This document shows positions 11,401 through 21,756 of a stretch of 64,000 nucleotides of DNA, in pieces. The stretch covers positions 186,001-250,000 of the forward strand of contig JADJAE010000002.1 in NCBI GenBank assembly GCA_016704445.1. Direction: 5' to 3'. Position 1 is the first letter of the stretch; each line of letters begins with the position of its first letter. This DNA is from Deltaproteobacteria bacterium (GTDB taxonomy: Bacteria > Myxococcota_A > Polyangia > Polyangiales > Ga0077539). Below the pieces are notes generated by a model that was given only the letters and a program-made list of their open reading frames with translations, was not told where the DNA came from and did not search any database. The position numbers and the translations under genes are program-made.

Positions 11401-12623
11401 GCCACCGATCGCTCGTCCGACGGAGCCTGCGCGAGCGCGTCGCGGAAGCGATCGAAGGCCAGCGCTCCCTCTCCGAGCGGGCCCTCGTAGAACTCACCGA
11501 GCTTGCGCAGAGTGTCGACCTGCTCCACCCCGGGCGCGTCGCCGAGGCGCTTGACCTCGAGCGCCGTCGCGAGGCGCTTCGCGTCGTTGGCCGCGGTGTA
11601 CATCGGCACCAGGCGCAGCGCCGCGTCGCGGTTCGCCGGGTCGATCTCCAGCACCTTCTCCAGGTAGCGCGCCGCGCGGTCGACCTTCTCCTTCCGAACC
11701 TCCCAGAGCTGCGCGACCTTCGCGAAGAGCGACACCTTGGTCGCGTCGTCCGCCGCGGGGTTCTCCGCCTCGCGCTCGAGCAGTCGGATGAGCTCGTCCC
11801 ACTTCCCGCTCTCGGCGTAGAACTGCTCCAGCTCGTCCCACGCGTGCATCGCGAGGTAGCGCTTCTTCAGGGCCTCCTGCGCGCGCCGGTCGTTGGGGTC
11901 GAGCACCAGCACGCCGCGCCACGCCTCGACGGCGATGGCGTCGTCGTTGAGCCGGTCGCCCGCGATGAGCCCGAGCTTCACCAGCAGCTGGACGCGCTGC
12001 GCGACGTCCGCGGTCATGGCGGCCTGCGAGCGCAGCACCTCCGCGAGCTTGGCGTAGTCCTTGGACTTCTCGTAGAAGCCCGCCAGCTGCGTGAGCGCCT
12101 CGGGGTGCCCCGGGTCGCGCGCGAGGACCTCCTCCCACATCTCCGTGCACACCTCCGGTCGCTTGACCTTCTCGGTCACGAAGCGGGCGAGGCCCAGGTA
12201 CTGATCGAGCTGCTGCGACGCGGGCGCGGCGGCCACCTCGCGGCGCAGGATGCGCAGGAGCTTGTCCCAGTCCTTGCGCTTCTCGTACATCGACTTGAGG
12301 TAGTCGATGGCGCGAGCGTTCTCCGGGTCGATGTCCAGGATGTGCTCGTTGGCCTTGATGGCCTCGGCCTGGTTGGAGAAGCGCTCGAGGTAGATGCCCG
12401 CGATGCGCTCGTGGAGGGCGACGCGCTCGTCCCTGTCGTCGAGGATCTCGGACTTGGCCTGGAGGGTCTTGATGAGGTCCTGCCAGCGCTTCTGGCCCTC
12501 GAACTTCGCGGCGGTCTCGTCGAGCTCGCGCAGGCGGTCCGGGTCTGGCGGGGGACGCAGCGTCGTGGAGGCTTCGAGTGCGTTCGAACCGTCGATGCCC
12601 TGGATGTCGTCGGAGTTGCTCAT
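2494..12623 (-). CDS. Giant TPR protein (AgmK/GltI-like), interrupted by one frameshift
   Basis: After repair of one frameshift this encodes about 3,376 residues. The frame from the ATG at 12623 runs well-formed TPR to near 4909, then turns into Arg/Ser-rich nonsense. The adjacent frame takes over at once with 'LPALEALRAIATRREDWYEV'. One missing C in the run at 4905-4908 would restore a perfect DPRHLPALEAL repeat. About 2,900 residues are TPR-type units in a 72-76-residue super-repeat (W, then RR/LE, then E..L.D...A...Y..VL..DP, then AL..LY). The last 350 or so residues are a non-TPR domain. There is no signal peptide, so it is probably cytoplasmic. In Myxococcus xanthus the giant TPR protein AgmK (GltI) lies in the same cluster as gltD-gltG, which supports an AgmK-like role. 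Strict orthology is inferred. Confidence 0.75.
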
Positions 12624-12709
12624 CGTCGTTCCTTCAAGACCTCAGCGGTGCTGCGCGCTCGCGCTCCGCCCTCTGCGGGACACTGTGCTGCGAATACGGC
12701 GTTGGGCGC

Positions 12710-13576
12710 TCAGTGCGCGCCGGGGCTCTGGAGCTGCGCGAGCCGGTTCTGCGCGATGTCGAGGTACTCGCGCGGGGCGTTGCCGCCGCGGGCCTCGATG
12801 AAGCGCTGCAGGTACAGGATCGCCTGCTGCCGCCGCTCGGGGATGTCCGCGAGGGTGTACCCCGCGGAGAACATCGCCTCGGACATCTCCGGGTCTTCCC
12901 GGTTGGCCGCGACGAACTCCTCCACGGCGGCCTCGCGCTGCCCCTGCTCGAGCAGCACGTTGCCGAGCACGTTGTGCATCGACCCGCGCTCCACGGCGCC
13001 CTCCGGCGCGATGCGCAGCCCCTCGCGGAGCACCTGCGCGGCGCGGTCGTACTCGTGCACCTGGCGGTAGAGCCGCCCGAGGTGCGCGTACGAGTTGTAG
13101 CTGCGCGGCGCCTTGGTGAGCGCGGTGGTGTACGCCTGCAGCGCGGCCTGCGGCTCATCGAGACGTTCGGCCACCATGCCCTGCCAGAAATACGCGAGGT
13201 AGTATCCCTGGCTGACCTGCGTCGCCTGCTGGAACGCCGCGCGCGCCTGCTCCCAGTGCTCCTGGTTGTAGTGCGCCTTGCCCAGCTGGAAGTGGTACTC
13301 GGCGTTGCGGGGGTTGCGCGCGATGGCGCGCGTGAGCGCATCGGCGGCGGGCGCCCACTGCCGCTCGCGCACGTGCACAAGCGACAGGTTGTAGAGCGGC
13401 TGATCGAACTTTGGATCGGCGTCCGCGGCGCGCTGGAACTTGTCCCGCGCGTCGGAGAGCCGACCCTGTCGCATCAGGGCCATCCCCGCGTTGTTGTCCT
13501 GAACCGCTTCGCGGTTGTACTCGCTGCAGGCTGTCGCCATGGCGACAGCGAAGAAGACACCACACCAGCGCTTCAT
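12710..13576 (-). CDS. TPR lipoprotein
   Basis: The product is 288 residues. The N-terminus (MKRWCGVFFAVAMATACSEY) is a lipoprotein signal with lipobox ATAC, so it should be lipid-anchored in the envelope. The ATG at 13576 is chosen because upstream in-frame starts add a charged, unlikely extension. Six to seven TPR units follow, for example 'NNAGMALMRQGRLSDARDKF' and 'PLYNLSLVHVRERQWAPAAD'. It sits between the GltG-like gene (204 bases upstream) and the giant TPR gene (86 bases downstream), all on the minus strand, so it is likely part of the same motility-type operon. In M. xanthus the gene after gltG is gltH, which is not a TPR protein, so this is not a direct positional match. It may be a local assembly factor. 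Confidence 0.8.
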   Translation of the reverse strand: MKRWCGVFFAVAMATACSEYNREAVQDNNAGMALMRQGRLSDARDKFQRAADADPKFDQPLYNLSLVHVRERQWAPAADALTRAIARNPRNAEYHFQLGKAHYNQEHWEQARAAFQQATQVSQGYYLAYFWQGMVAERLDEPQAALQAYTTALTKAPRSYNSYAHLGRLYRQVHEYDRAAQVLREGLRIAPEGAVERGSMHNVLGNVLLEQGQREAAVEEFVAANREDPEMSEAMFSAGYTLADIPERRQQAILYLQRFIEARGGNAPREYLDIAQNRLAQLQSPGAH

Positions 13577-13780
13577 CACGACCCTCGATGCGGAGCCCGA
13601 TGCGGACTCTGACGGCGCGCGATGATAGGGGGACGACCGCGACGCCGACAATCGAAAAGCCGACGCTTCGGTGAGCGCCGCGCAGAACTCCCGGCGCGGC
13701 CGCGAGGGCGGCCTCCGGGTCGTCGAGGGGGATCAGGCGGGGGAGGGAGAAGAGAGGGACGGGGAAGGAGGCGGAGGGGC

Positions 13781-15892
13781 CTACTGGTCGGCGGGCTGGA
13801 GGTTGAACGGATAGTTCACCGTCACCACGCCGCCGCCCTCGGGAGCTGGGAACTGCCAGCGGCGCACCGCGTTGGCGATGCACTCGCCGACGCTGGGCAC
13901 CGGGATCGAGCTGTCGGCCACGTTGGAGCCGATGACCGTTCCGGTGCCGCCGATGACGAAGCGGACCACCACGCGACCCGCGATGTTGGGGCTCGTGGCG
14001 AGGCCCTGCTCGTAGCAGTGGTTCACCTGACCGAGGTTGCGGAGCACCACGCGCCGGATGGCCTCCGGCGAGAGGAGACCCGACACCGTCGGAGGCGCCG
14101 CGCGAACCGTCGGACCGGTGGTGCCGCGGTTGCGCAGGCCGCGACCCGCGCCGGAGCCGTAGCCCTGGCCCGATCCCGTGCCTGAGCCGTGGCCCATCGT
14201 GCCGATGTTGCCCATGCCGATGGTGCCCTCACCGGTGCCGCCGCCGCCCCAGCCGGTGCCCGCGCCGCCGAGGCCGCCGTAGCCGAAGGCGTCGCCGACG
14301 GCGTCGCCGGTCATGTTGCCGTTGGCGTTCTGGTTGTCGACGCCCGACTCGGTCATCGCGCCGAAGGGCGACACGATGCCCGAGGCGCCGCCCGCCATGC
14401 CGCCGCCCGCGGCGCCGAGGGCCGCGAAGATGCCGCGGTTCTGCACCTGGTTGATGGCGGCCTGACGCGTGAGGTGCGGGGGCTCGCCGTTGTTCTTGAT
14501 GGCGTAGCGGGCGCTGCGGGTGGGCGAGTCGCGCCGACCCATCTTGCCCTCGTCGCCGCGGTGACGGGTGCCGGTGCCGCCCTCCTGCTGGTCGTTCGCC
14601 TGCTGCACCGGCGGGGTCTCGGGCTGACGCTCCTGCTGGCGCTGGATGAACGCCGCGAGCTCGCGCAGGCGGTCGTCCTCGTTGCCCGAGGAGAGGAAGC
14701 CGGAGTCGTCGCTGATGGCGAAGTGCATCGTGAGCACCGCCGCCGCCACGAACATGAACCCGCCCGCGACTGAGCCGATGAGCGCGTTGTCGCGCTTCAC
14801 GTGCCCGGCGACGACGCGGCCCGGAGCGACGACCTTCGCCACGAAGGTGAGCCCGCCCACCTCCTGGCGATAGCGGCCGTCGGGCTGGATGTTCACCTCG
14901 AAGGCCCCGGGCACCGCGGTCGACGGGCGCGCGTGGCCCTGTGTCTTGAGGTCGTCGAGCGAGCGCTTCACGCCCTGCAGCTCGACCTCGCCGGTCGCGC
15001 CCGGCAGGAACACGAAGCGCGTGCCGGAGTTGTTGACCACCACCGGCAGCTCGCTGGCGCCGCCGAGGATCTCCGGGCCGACGGTGAAGTGCGTCACGTC
15101 GGAGAGGGTGTCTTCGTTCTTGTGGCTGAGCTTGATGCCCACGCCCGAACCCACCAGCGCGGTGAACGCCCCGGCGCCGCCGATGATGAGACCGGTGTTA
15201 TCGGCGAGGTGCTGCGGGTCGGCCTTCGAGGCGCCAACCATCATGAGCAGCCCACCGAGGCCCCAGAGGGCGCCGCTCACCTTGTCGGCCGGGGCCAACG
15301 CGGTGTCCTTGCCGCTGAGCACGAAGTTCTGGCTGTCGCGAAGGTGGGCCACGTGGAGGATCGAGCTCTTCCACATCACCGAGACCTCGACGGCGTGGGT
15401 GCCGACCTCCTCGACCTCGTGGGGGTTGATCTCGCCCCGCTTGATGAGCTGGTAGATCTCCTCGCCTTCGCCCGCGAGCGAACTCGTGGTGATGGGGGAG
15501 GAGCCGCCCTCCGCGACCACCAGCGCCGAGGCCGCCGCGCCGAGCGGAGCCGCCAGCGAGGACGGCGGAACGAAGGTGCCCGCCTCGCGCACCTCTCCGA
15601 CCTCGACGGTGATCTGCGCCCCGCCCAGGGTGATGACGTCACCCGTGCGAAGCGAGGCCTTGTTGACCGCCTGACCGTTGACCTGCGTCCCCGACCCGAG
15701 GTCGATGATCTGGACGTCATCGGGCTTCACCTCGATGACGGCGTGCATCCTCGCGACCCCCTCGTCGTCGATGCGCAGGTGGGACTTCTGGTCTCGCCCG
15801 ACCTTGATCACGTCCTGGGCGATGGTCTCGGTGCGCACCGATCCGCCCTGAGCGATCCTGAACGTGATTGGAACCACCATCTTCTGCGCCAT
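13781..15892 (-). CDS. gltG: GltG (PglI)-like FHA and TonB-fold protein of the gliding machinery
   Basis: The product is 703 residues. The order is an FHA domain at about 20-100 (KVGRDQKSHLRIDDEGVARMH, with the GR, S..H-type and LGSGTQVNG elements), which binds phosphothreonine in the cytoplasm; hydrophobic segments near 206-221, 233-252 and 370-393; a Gly/Met/Asn-rich stretch at about 480-600; and a C-terminal TonB/AgmX-like domain at about 605-700 (LSPEAIRRVVLRNLGQVNHC through RRWQFPAPEGGGVVTVNYPF). FHA plus membrane span plus TonB-like end is the architecture of PglI/GltG, an inner-membrane-to-periplasm part of the Agl-Glt gliding apparatus. Three Ser/Thr kinases elsewhere in the window could supply the phosphoprotein ligand, but that is inference. 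Confidence 0.82.
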   Translation of the reverse strand: MAQKMVVPITFRIAQGGSVRTETIAQDVIKVGRDQKSHLRIDDEGVARMHAVIEVKPDDVQIIDLGSGTQVNGQAVNKASLRTGDVITLGGAQITVEVGEVREAGTFVPPSSLAAPLGAAASALVVAEGGSSPITTSSLAGEGEEIYQLIKRGEINPHEVEEVGTHAVEVSVMWKSSILHVAHLRDSQNFVLSGKDTALAPADKVSGALWGLGGLLMMVGASKADPQHLADNTGLIIGGAGAFTALVGSGVGIKLSHKNEDTLSDVTHFTVGPEILGGASELPVVVNNSGTRFVFLPGATGEVELQGVKRSLDDLKTQGHARPSTAVPGAFEVNIQPDGRYRQEVGGLTFVAKVVAPGRVVAGHVKRDNALIGSVAGGFMFVAAAVLTMHFAISDDSGFLSSGNEDDRLRELAAFIQRQQERQPETPPVQQANDQQEGGTGTRHRGDEGKMGRRDSPTRSARYAIKNNGEPPHLTRQAAINQVQNRGIFAALGAAGGGMAGGASGIVSPFGAMTESGVDNQNANGNMTGDAVGDAFGYGGLGGAGTGWGGGGTGEGTIGMGNIGTMGHGSGTGSGQGYGSGAGRGLRNRGTTGPTVRAAPPTVSGLLSPEAIRRVVLRNLGQVNHCYEQGLATSPNIAGRVVVRFVIGGTGTVIGSNVADSSIPVPSVGECIANAVRRWQFPAPEGGGVVTVNYPFNLQPADQ

Positions 15893-16055
15893 CGCACTCC
15901 CTGTCGCGTGTGCCGTGACCCGAAGTTGTGGTCACGCACCGCTGGTCCTTTCCAGCGAGCACTCTGCCCGCTGGACGCTTCGACAACGGTCTCGCCCTGA
16001 AGTTCCACGGGCGGGCGGACTTTACCGACCCGCGCCGTGAACCGTCAACGCATCC

Positions 16056-16325
16056 TCAGAGGTTCTCGACAGACTTGAGCATCTCGGGGATGAAGTGCTC
16101 CCGGATGCGGATGAGGCTGATGCCCGCGCTGCGCCGTCGCACCCGCGAGGTCTCGCCGTCCGGTCGCACGAGCTGACCCTGAACCAGCTCGTCGGTGAAG
16201 TTGAACTCCTGCGTGCGCTGGGCGCCCGCCTGCGCGCCGCCCGCCGCCGGAGGGGTCTGCGCCATCGCGCTGCCGCCCAGGCTCATGGCCACGCCCATCA
16301 CCGCCATCGCTACGATCTTCTTCAT
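16056..16325 (-). CDS. gltF: GltF (CglF)-like small exported motility protein
   Basis: The product is 89 residues, short enough to be missed by gene callers. It starts MKKIVAMAVMGVAMSLGGSA with a signal peptide cleaved after AMA near residue 22. The mature part has the compact motif 'FTDELVQGQLVRPDGE' and then 'SAGISLIRIREHFIPEMLKS'. I recognise this as the layout of CglF/GltF, the small periplasmic protein encoded between gltE and gltG in M. xanthus. It lies 38 bases after the GltE-like gene and 163 bases before the GltG-like gene on the minus strand, exactly the expected slot. The name rests on position, size and motif, not on an alignment. Confidence 0.72.
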   Translation of the reverse strand: MKKIVAMAVMGVAMSLGGSAMAQTPPAAGGAQAGAQRTQEFNFTDELVQGQLVRPDGETSRVRRRSAGISLIRIREHFIPEMLKSVENL

Positions 16326-16363
16326 GCTCGTTGACCTCTGCGCTCGTTGAACCAGTACGTCAC

Positions 16364-17809
16364 TCACTGAGATGCCCCGGGCGCGGGCGTCTGTCCAGCC
16401 GCCGGTGCGGGAGCCGCAGCCGGGGCCGGGGTAGCCGCCGGGGCAGCCGCTGGCGGGGTCGCCGCCGGGGTCGCCGGAGCAGGCGCCGCGCCGCCGCCGA
16501 CCGCCTCGAGCGCGGTGATGGTCTGCTCGATGTTGCGGATGTGCCGCGTGGCGTTGCCCACCGAGGTCACGAAGCGGGCGGTGGAGCCCGCTCGCTGCAC
16601 GAACTGCTGCAGCAGCTCGCGCGCCGTGCGCAGCACAGGGATCGCGCCGCCCATGTAGTTCATGTTGAGCACGCCCAGGTTGTAGTAGGCGTCCGGGCGG
16701 TTGGCGTCGAGGGTGCGCGCCCGCTCGTACTCCTGCTGCGCCCGGGCGAGCGTCTGCGCGCGCTCGGTGTCGGGCTGGGTCAGCGCCAGGCCGCGCAGCG
16801 CGACGCCGAGGCCGATGTGCGCGTCGTAGCTGTCGTCCCTGAGCGCGATGGCGTGCTCGAAGGCCTCCTTCGCGTCCTGGTACCCGCGGAACGACAGGTT
16901 GATCGTCCCGTAGTTCACCCACGCCTCGAACATGTTCGGGTTGAGCGTGTACGCGCGGCGGAAGTGCTCCAGCGCCTTGATGATCTCGTTGCGCCGGATG
17001 TCGATGATCCCCCACGTGTTGTAGAGGTCGGCGGTGAACGAGCGCACGTCCGGCGAGAGCTCGGCGTTCTGCGACTGCGCCACCTGCGCGGCCTGCGCGC
17101 ACACGAGGCCCGCGAGGAAGATGCGCTGCGAGTTCGGGTCGTCGCCCGCCTGCTGGAGGTACGACAGCGCGAGCTGCGTGCGCGCCGGCAGGTAGCGGTC
17201 GTCGAGCGCGAGCGCCGAGCGGATGTTGCGCACGACCGCGCCCCACTCCTGCGGCGTGGTCGGGTTGGCCTCGCGCAGCACCATCGCGAGGTTGGTGTAG
17301 CCCTCGACGCAGTGGGTCTGGTCCTGCTGGATCGCCTGCTCGAAGGCCTGCCGCGCGCCCGCGACGTCGCGGCGGCGGTAGGCCATCACCCCGAGCTGCA
17401 CCTTCGCCCGGCAGTAGTTGCCGTTCGCGGCCGTCAGCGCGCGGTTGAGCGCCGTCGTGGCGGGCTCGGCCATCCCGCAGCGGTCGTACACCAGGCCGCG
17501 GTTGAACCACGCCTCGGGGAAGTTCCCGTTCTGCTGCGCGTTGGCGGCCTGCTCGAAGAGCCCCGCCACCACGTTGCAGGTCTCCGGGGTCCAGTCGCCC
17601 CGGTTGCCGTTGGCCTCGTCGTGCTGCCGCATGGTCGCGGCGGCGCTGTTGAAGCGCGTGTTGGCGGTCTCGTTGACCGCGGTGCCCGCGGCGGTGGTGA
17701 CGGTCTGGCCGTTGGCGGCGACCGCGGGCGTGGTGGTCGTGGTCTGTCGGCCGCTGCACGCGGAGAGCGTGAGCAGAACGAGCGCGCCGGAAAGTCCTCG
17801 GGTCTTCAT
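16364..17809 (-). CDS. gltE: GltE (AglT)-like TPR lipoprotein
   Basis: The product is 481 residues. The start at 17809 gives a lipoprotein signal (MKTRGLSGALVLLTLSACSG, lipobox LSAC), placing it in the outer membrane or periplasm. The middle has about eight TPR units, including 'EAWFNRGLVYDRCGMAEPAT', 'KALEHFRRAYTLNPNMFEAW' and 'DAYYNLGVLNMNYMGGAIPV'. The C-terminal 60 residues are Ala/Pro-rich and low complexity. GltE (AglT) of M. xanthus is a TPR lipoprotein needed for assembly of the outer-membrane gliding complex. Order (gltD upstream, gltF downstream) and tight spacing (17 and 38 bases) support the assignment. The Ala/Pro tail is variable and probably a flexible tether. Confidence 0.75.
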   Translation of the reverse strand: MKTRGLSGALVLLTLSACSGRQTTTTTPAVAANGQTVTTAAGTAVNETANTRFNSAAATMRQHDEANGNRGDWTPETCNVVAGLFEQAANAQQNGNFPEAWFNRGLVYDRCGMAEPATTALNRALTAANGNYCRAKVQLGVMAYRRRDVAGARQAFEQAIQQDQTHCVEGYTNLAMVLREANPTTPQEWGAVVRNIRSALALDDRYLPARTQLALSYLQQAGDDPNSQRIFLAGLVCAQAAQVAQSQNAELSPDVRSFTADLYNTWGIIDIRRNEIIKALEHFRRAYTLNPNMFEAWVNYGTINLSFRGYQDAKEAFEHAIALRDDSYDAHIGLGVALRGLALTQPDTERAQTLARAQQEYERARTLDANRPDAYYNLGVLNMNYMGGAIPVLRTARELLQQFVQRAGSTARFVTSVGNATRHIRNIEQTITALEAVGGGAAPAPATPAATPPAAAPAATPAPAAAPAPAAGQTPAPGASQ

Positions 17810-17826
17810 CGGTCTCTCTCCCACTC

Positions 17827-20800
17827 TCACTGCGCTGCACCAGGGGCCGCGGCGGCCTGCCCCTGCTCTGCCGGCTCATCCTCGCCCTCGGCGGAGGTCT
17901 GGAGCTGGTACACCGGACGGCTGTTCGTCGGGCGCGAGAACACCAGGTTCGGCTCCACGCGCACCTCGTCGGCGAGCGGGAAGCGCACGCGGTCGATCTC
18001 GTAGAGCTCACGCTCGCAGAGCTGCGACCACTCGTTGAACCAGTGCACCTGCGTCGCGGTGCGGATGCACCGCTGGAAGCCCTCGGACGCGGTGTTCATG
18101 AAGGGCTGCGTGCGCTGGTCGAGCACCAGGCGGTACGCGTCGAGCAGGTCGGCGTTGCGCTGGATGTCGGGCGGAATCGGCGCGTTACGGATCGTCGTCG
18201 CGAACTGGTAGTACATGTCCGCGAGGCGCGAGACCGCAGCGATCTCCCAGTTCGGCACGTGCATGTTCACCACCTCGATGTACTTGGCCGAGGCCGCGTC
18301 GAGGAGCTGCTGACGGGTCCGGATGTACGGGGTGAGCTGCCGCTCGGTCCACAGGTCGAAGGCCCGGCGGTTGGTGCCCGGGTTGCGCGGGAAGCGCTCG
18401 TTCTGGAAGCGCTGGTAGAGCACCTCGGCGAGGTAGAAGCGCGCCTCCGCGACGGAGTCCTTGCTGCGCTCGATCGCGTCGCCGGCCTCGTCGCCGAGCT
18501 GCTGACGGATGGTGCCCTGGCCCGGCGAGGTCGCCGCGGCGCCCTCTCCGGTGGTCGGACCCCAGGCGTCCACGGCCTGCTGGTAGAACGCCGTCGCCTG
18601 ACGGTAGTTCTGGAGGTTCCAGTAGCCGCGCGCGAGAGCGACGGCGCCCTGGATCTTCTGGTCGAGCGTCCCCTGCGCCGCGTAGGTGCGCATGAAGCCC
18701 TCGTAGTGACGCACGAGGTCGTTCCACGCCTGGCGGATCTGCTGGTCGCGCGTGTGGCGCTCCTCGGAGGTCGTCGTCGCCGTGCGGCGCAGACGGCGCC
18801 ACGCGGTCGGTGTAGATCTGCCCGATGGAGAACACCACGTTGGCGGCCACGCGGCGGCGAGCCGGGTCGCTGCCGAAGTAGCGCGCGAACTTCTGCGCGT
18901 TGTCGAGCGCGCGTTCCTCCTCGCCGAGGCCGATGCGGAAGAGCGTCGCCTGGCGCAGCGCGTCCGCGGCCTGCTGGACCGGATCCTCCAGCGGGACATT
19001 GGGGGCGAGGCGGTGGGCCTCCTCGGCCGCGCGCACCGCCACCTGGCGGTTGTTGTTCACGTACTCGGCGTACTGCTCGTAGAGCTCGGCCGCGCGGCCG
19101 AACACCTGGATCGCGTGGTTGTTGCCCGCGAGGCGGTAGAGCGCGCGCTGGGCCCACGGGCTGTTGCGCGGCAGGAAGATCTGCACCAGGCGCTCGCGCA
19201 CCCGCATCGCGCGGCCGAGGAGGAACGCCGCGTCGTACTCGATCGCCGCGTTGTAGAGCATCTCGTCGAGGCGGCCGCACTCGCGGTGCGTGCGCACGAT
19301 GGAGACGTACTGTGCGGCGGATTCCGCGAAGCGGCTGGCGCCGTGGAGCGACTCGGCCTTCTTGCGGAGCACCTGGCACTGCAGGTCCTCCACGCGGCGA
19401 CAGAAGTCGTCGTGCTGCGGGCGCAGCGTGGCGCTGCAGAAGCGCGTCATCAGGTCGGGCAGCGCCGCCGACATCGCGTCGTAGCAGGCGGGGCGCTGCG
19501 GGTTCCACATGTCGCCCATGACGTTGAGGCTGTCGAGGTAGAGGTCCGCGGCGATCTCGCGGAGGTTCTCCGGATCGGGCGTCCCGGCGTCCATCTCGGC
19601 GACGTCCTTGAACAGCGTCGCGGCCTCCTCGAAGTGGTTGGCCACGTAGTACACATACGCGCGGCGGTACTTGATGGTGAGCATCACCGTGCGCGGGTCT
19701 TCACCTTCCGGCGAACGCTGGGCGTTGTCCGGCGAGACGAAGCACACGTAGCGGGTGAACGCCCGGAGCATCCCCTGCTCGCGCGGGTTGAGGTCGCGGG
19801 GCACCACGCGGACGCGGTCGGCCGCGCGTCGCTGCGCGTCGGTCTGCTGCGGGCCGCGGGTGGCCGCGGCGGCGCCCTGGCGACCCTGGTTGCGCTGCAC
19901 CGCGGTGCGGAAGCTCGCGGAGAACGAGTCGTTGTAGCAGAGCACCGCCTTGTACGCGGCGTCCTCGGTGAACTCGCCGCCGGGGTTCATCTCCACCACG
20001 GCGTCGTACGCGGGGCCGCAGCGCTCGTTGTCGCCCATGTCGCGCAGCATGTCCGCGCGGTAGTAGGCGATGCGGTAGCGGTTGGGCCAGTCGCGGCGGT
20101 CGTACTCCGTGAACTCGACCTGATCGAACTCGGGGAACTCGTCCAGGATCTTCTGGTAGAGGTCCGCGGTCATTCGCATCGTCTCGGGGCTGCGCGTCCC
20201 GCGCGTCTGCACCGCGCCCTCGGCGCTGCGGCCGACGGCCTCGAGGTGCCAGTGCGAGGCCACGTCGAAGGTCACCCGCGCCGCCTGGTTGCGGCACTCG
20301 GTCTTCACCTCGTTGCTGCGGCTGCTCGCGCGGAAGGTGTTGTAGACGTCGATGAGGCGGTTGACCTCGACGAGCTGCTCGGGCTTCGGGCGCGACGCGA
20401 TGATCGCGCGGGCGACCTGCGCCTGCCAGAAGCAGAAGCGGTCGCTGTTGGCGCGGCGCTCCATCATCGCGTGGTACGAGGCGACGGCGTTGGGCCACTG
20501 GCCCGCGTCCTGGTACAGCTCCGCGAGCTTCTCGAACATGGTGTACGAGTTCTCTTCGTCCGCGGCGTAGCGCTGGAACGTCGCGAAGGCGTTGGCCACG
20601 TTGAGCGGCCGCGCGGCGGTGCCGTACACCGAGCCGTACACGGTCACGAGCTCCATGCGCGCGTTGCGCAGGAGCGCGGTGACGGAGCCCGCGTTGGGGT
20701 GCGCGCGCCCGTACTCGATGACCTCGTAGAACTTGTTGAGCGACCCCTCGAAGTCCTGCAGGTTGTAGAGAACCCAGGCCATCTTGTAGAGGGCGTAGCC

Positions 20801-21709
20801 GTAGACCTGGTTGTTCTCGTCCTGCACCGAGAGCACGCGCTCGTAGAACTGGCGCGCGTTCTCCATCTCCCCCTGGTCGAAGAAGTACTCCGCGAAGGAC
20901 AGATAGGCGTTGGGGACGAAGGGCGACTGCGGAAACCGCTGGATCAGCGTGCGGTAGACCGTGCGTGCGTTGTTGAAGTCGTTGCCGTCCTGGTACGCGA
21001 AGGCCAGGTAGAACAGCGCCCGGTCCATCTGCGCGTAGTTGGGGTGCGCGTCGACCAGGTTGCGGAAGGCCGCGATGAGCTGCTCGCGGTACTGCGCCGC
21101 GGTGGCGCGGAACGCCGCCTGCTGCCGGGTGATGGTCGCGACCTGCGCGTCGTTGTGCGCCTGGCGCGCGGCGAAGAGGTCGTCCTCGAGGTCCTCCGCC
21201 TGGCCGTTGGAGAGCTGGGCGAGCTCCTGGTAGTCCTCCGCGAGGCGCATCAGCGTGTCAGGCCGGTGCGTGTCGGTGTTGCTCATGCGGCGCACGAGGA
21301 TCGCCGTGAGCTGCGCCTCCTGCAGCAGCAGCTCGGCGCTGCGTTGCTGCATGTTCTGGCGGCGCATGATCATGTTGCGGTCGAGCCCCTGGCCCGGCGC
21401 TCGTCGCTCCGCCGCGTGCGGGGCCGCACGCTCCGTCGCGCGGGCGGCCGCGGGCGGCGCGGTGTCCCGGTGCGAGCCGTAGCGCTGCGCGCCCGCCGGG
21501 CACTCCAGCGCGCGAGCCCTGGCCTCCGGCGCGATGCAGACGTCCGCTGGGACCGTCGGTACCGTGGGGATCTCCACGGTTGCCGCCGGTGTTGCCTGGG
21601 CCGCCGCGGCAGCACCCCGTCTCGGCTGCTGCCCGTAGGCCAGCGAACCGAACAGGGCGCACGTTGCCGCGAGGGCCATCGCCACGCTTCGTTGCCTCAC
21701 CCGAACCAT
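17827..21709 (-). CDS. gltD: GltD (AgmU)-like TPR protein, interrupted by one frameshift
   Basis: About 1,293 residues after repair. The N-terminus has a signal peptide (ALAATCALFGSLAYG), so it is at least partly periplasmic. Long TPR-like repeats follow, for example 'NARTVYRTLIQRFPQSPFVP' and 'FVPNAYLSFAEYFFDQGEME'. The frame from 21709 is convincing until 'FSIGQIYTDRVA' near 18803 and then becomes Pro/Arg-rich nonsense. The next frame continues with 'RQIRQAWNDLVRHYEGFMRT' and ends at 17827 with an acidic, Ala/Gln-rich tail. One extra base around 18801-18810 explains it (…TDR then WRRLRRTATTT). AgmU/GltD of M. xanthus is a TPR protein of about 1,200 residues encoded before gltE, matching size and place. 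It starts 47 bases after the GltC-like gene. Confidence 0.77.
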
Positions 21710-21756
21710 TGCTCTCTCCGTGGGATCTGTGTGTGGGATTGGGAACGCGGGCCCGG

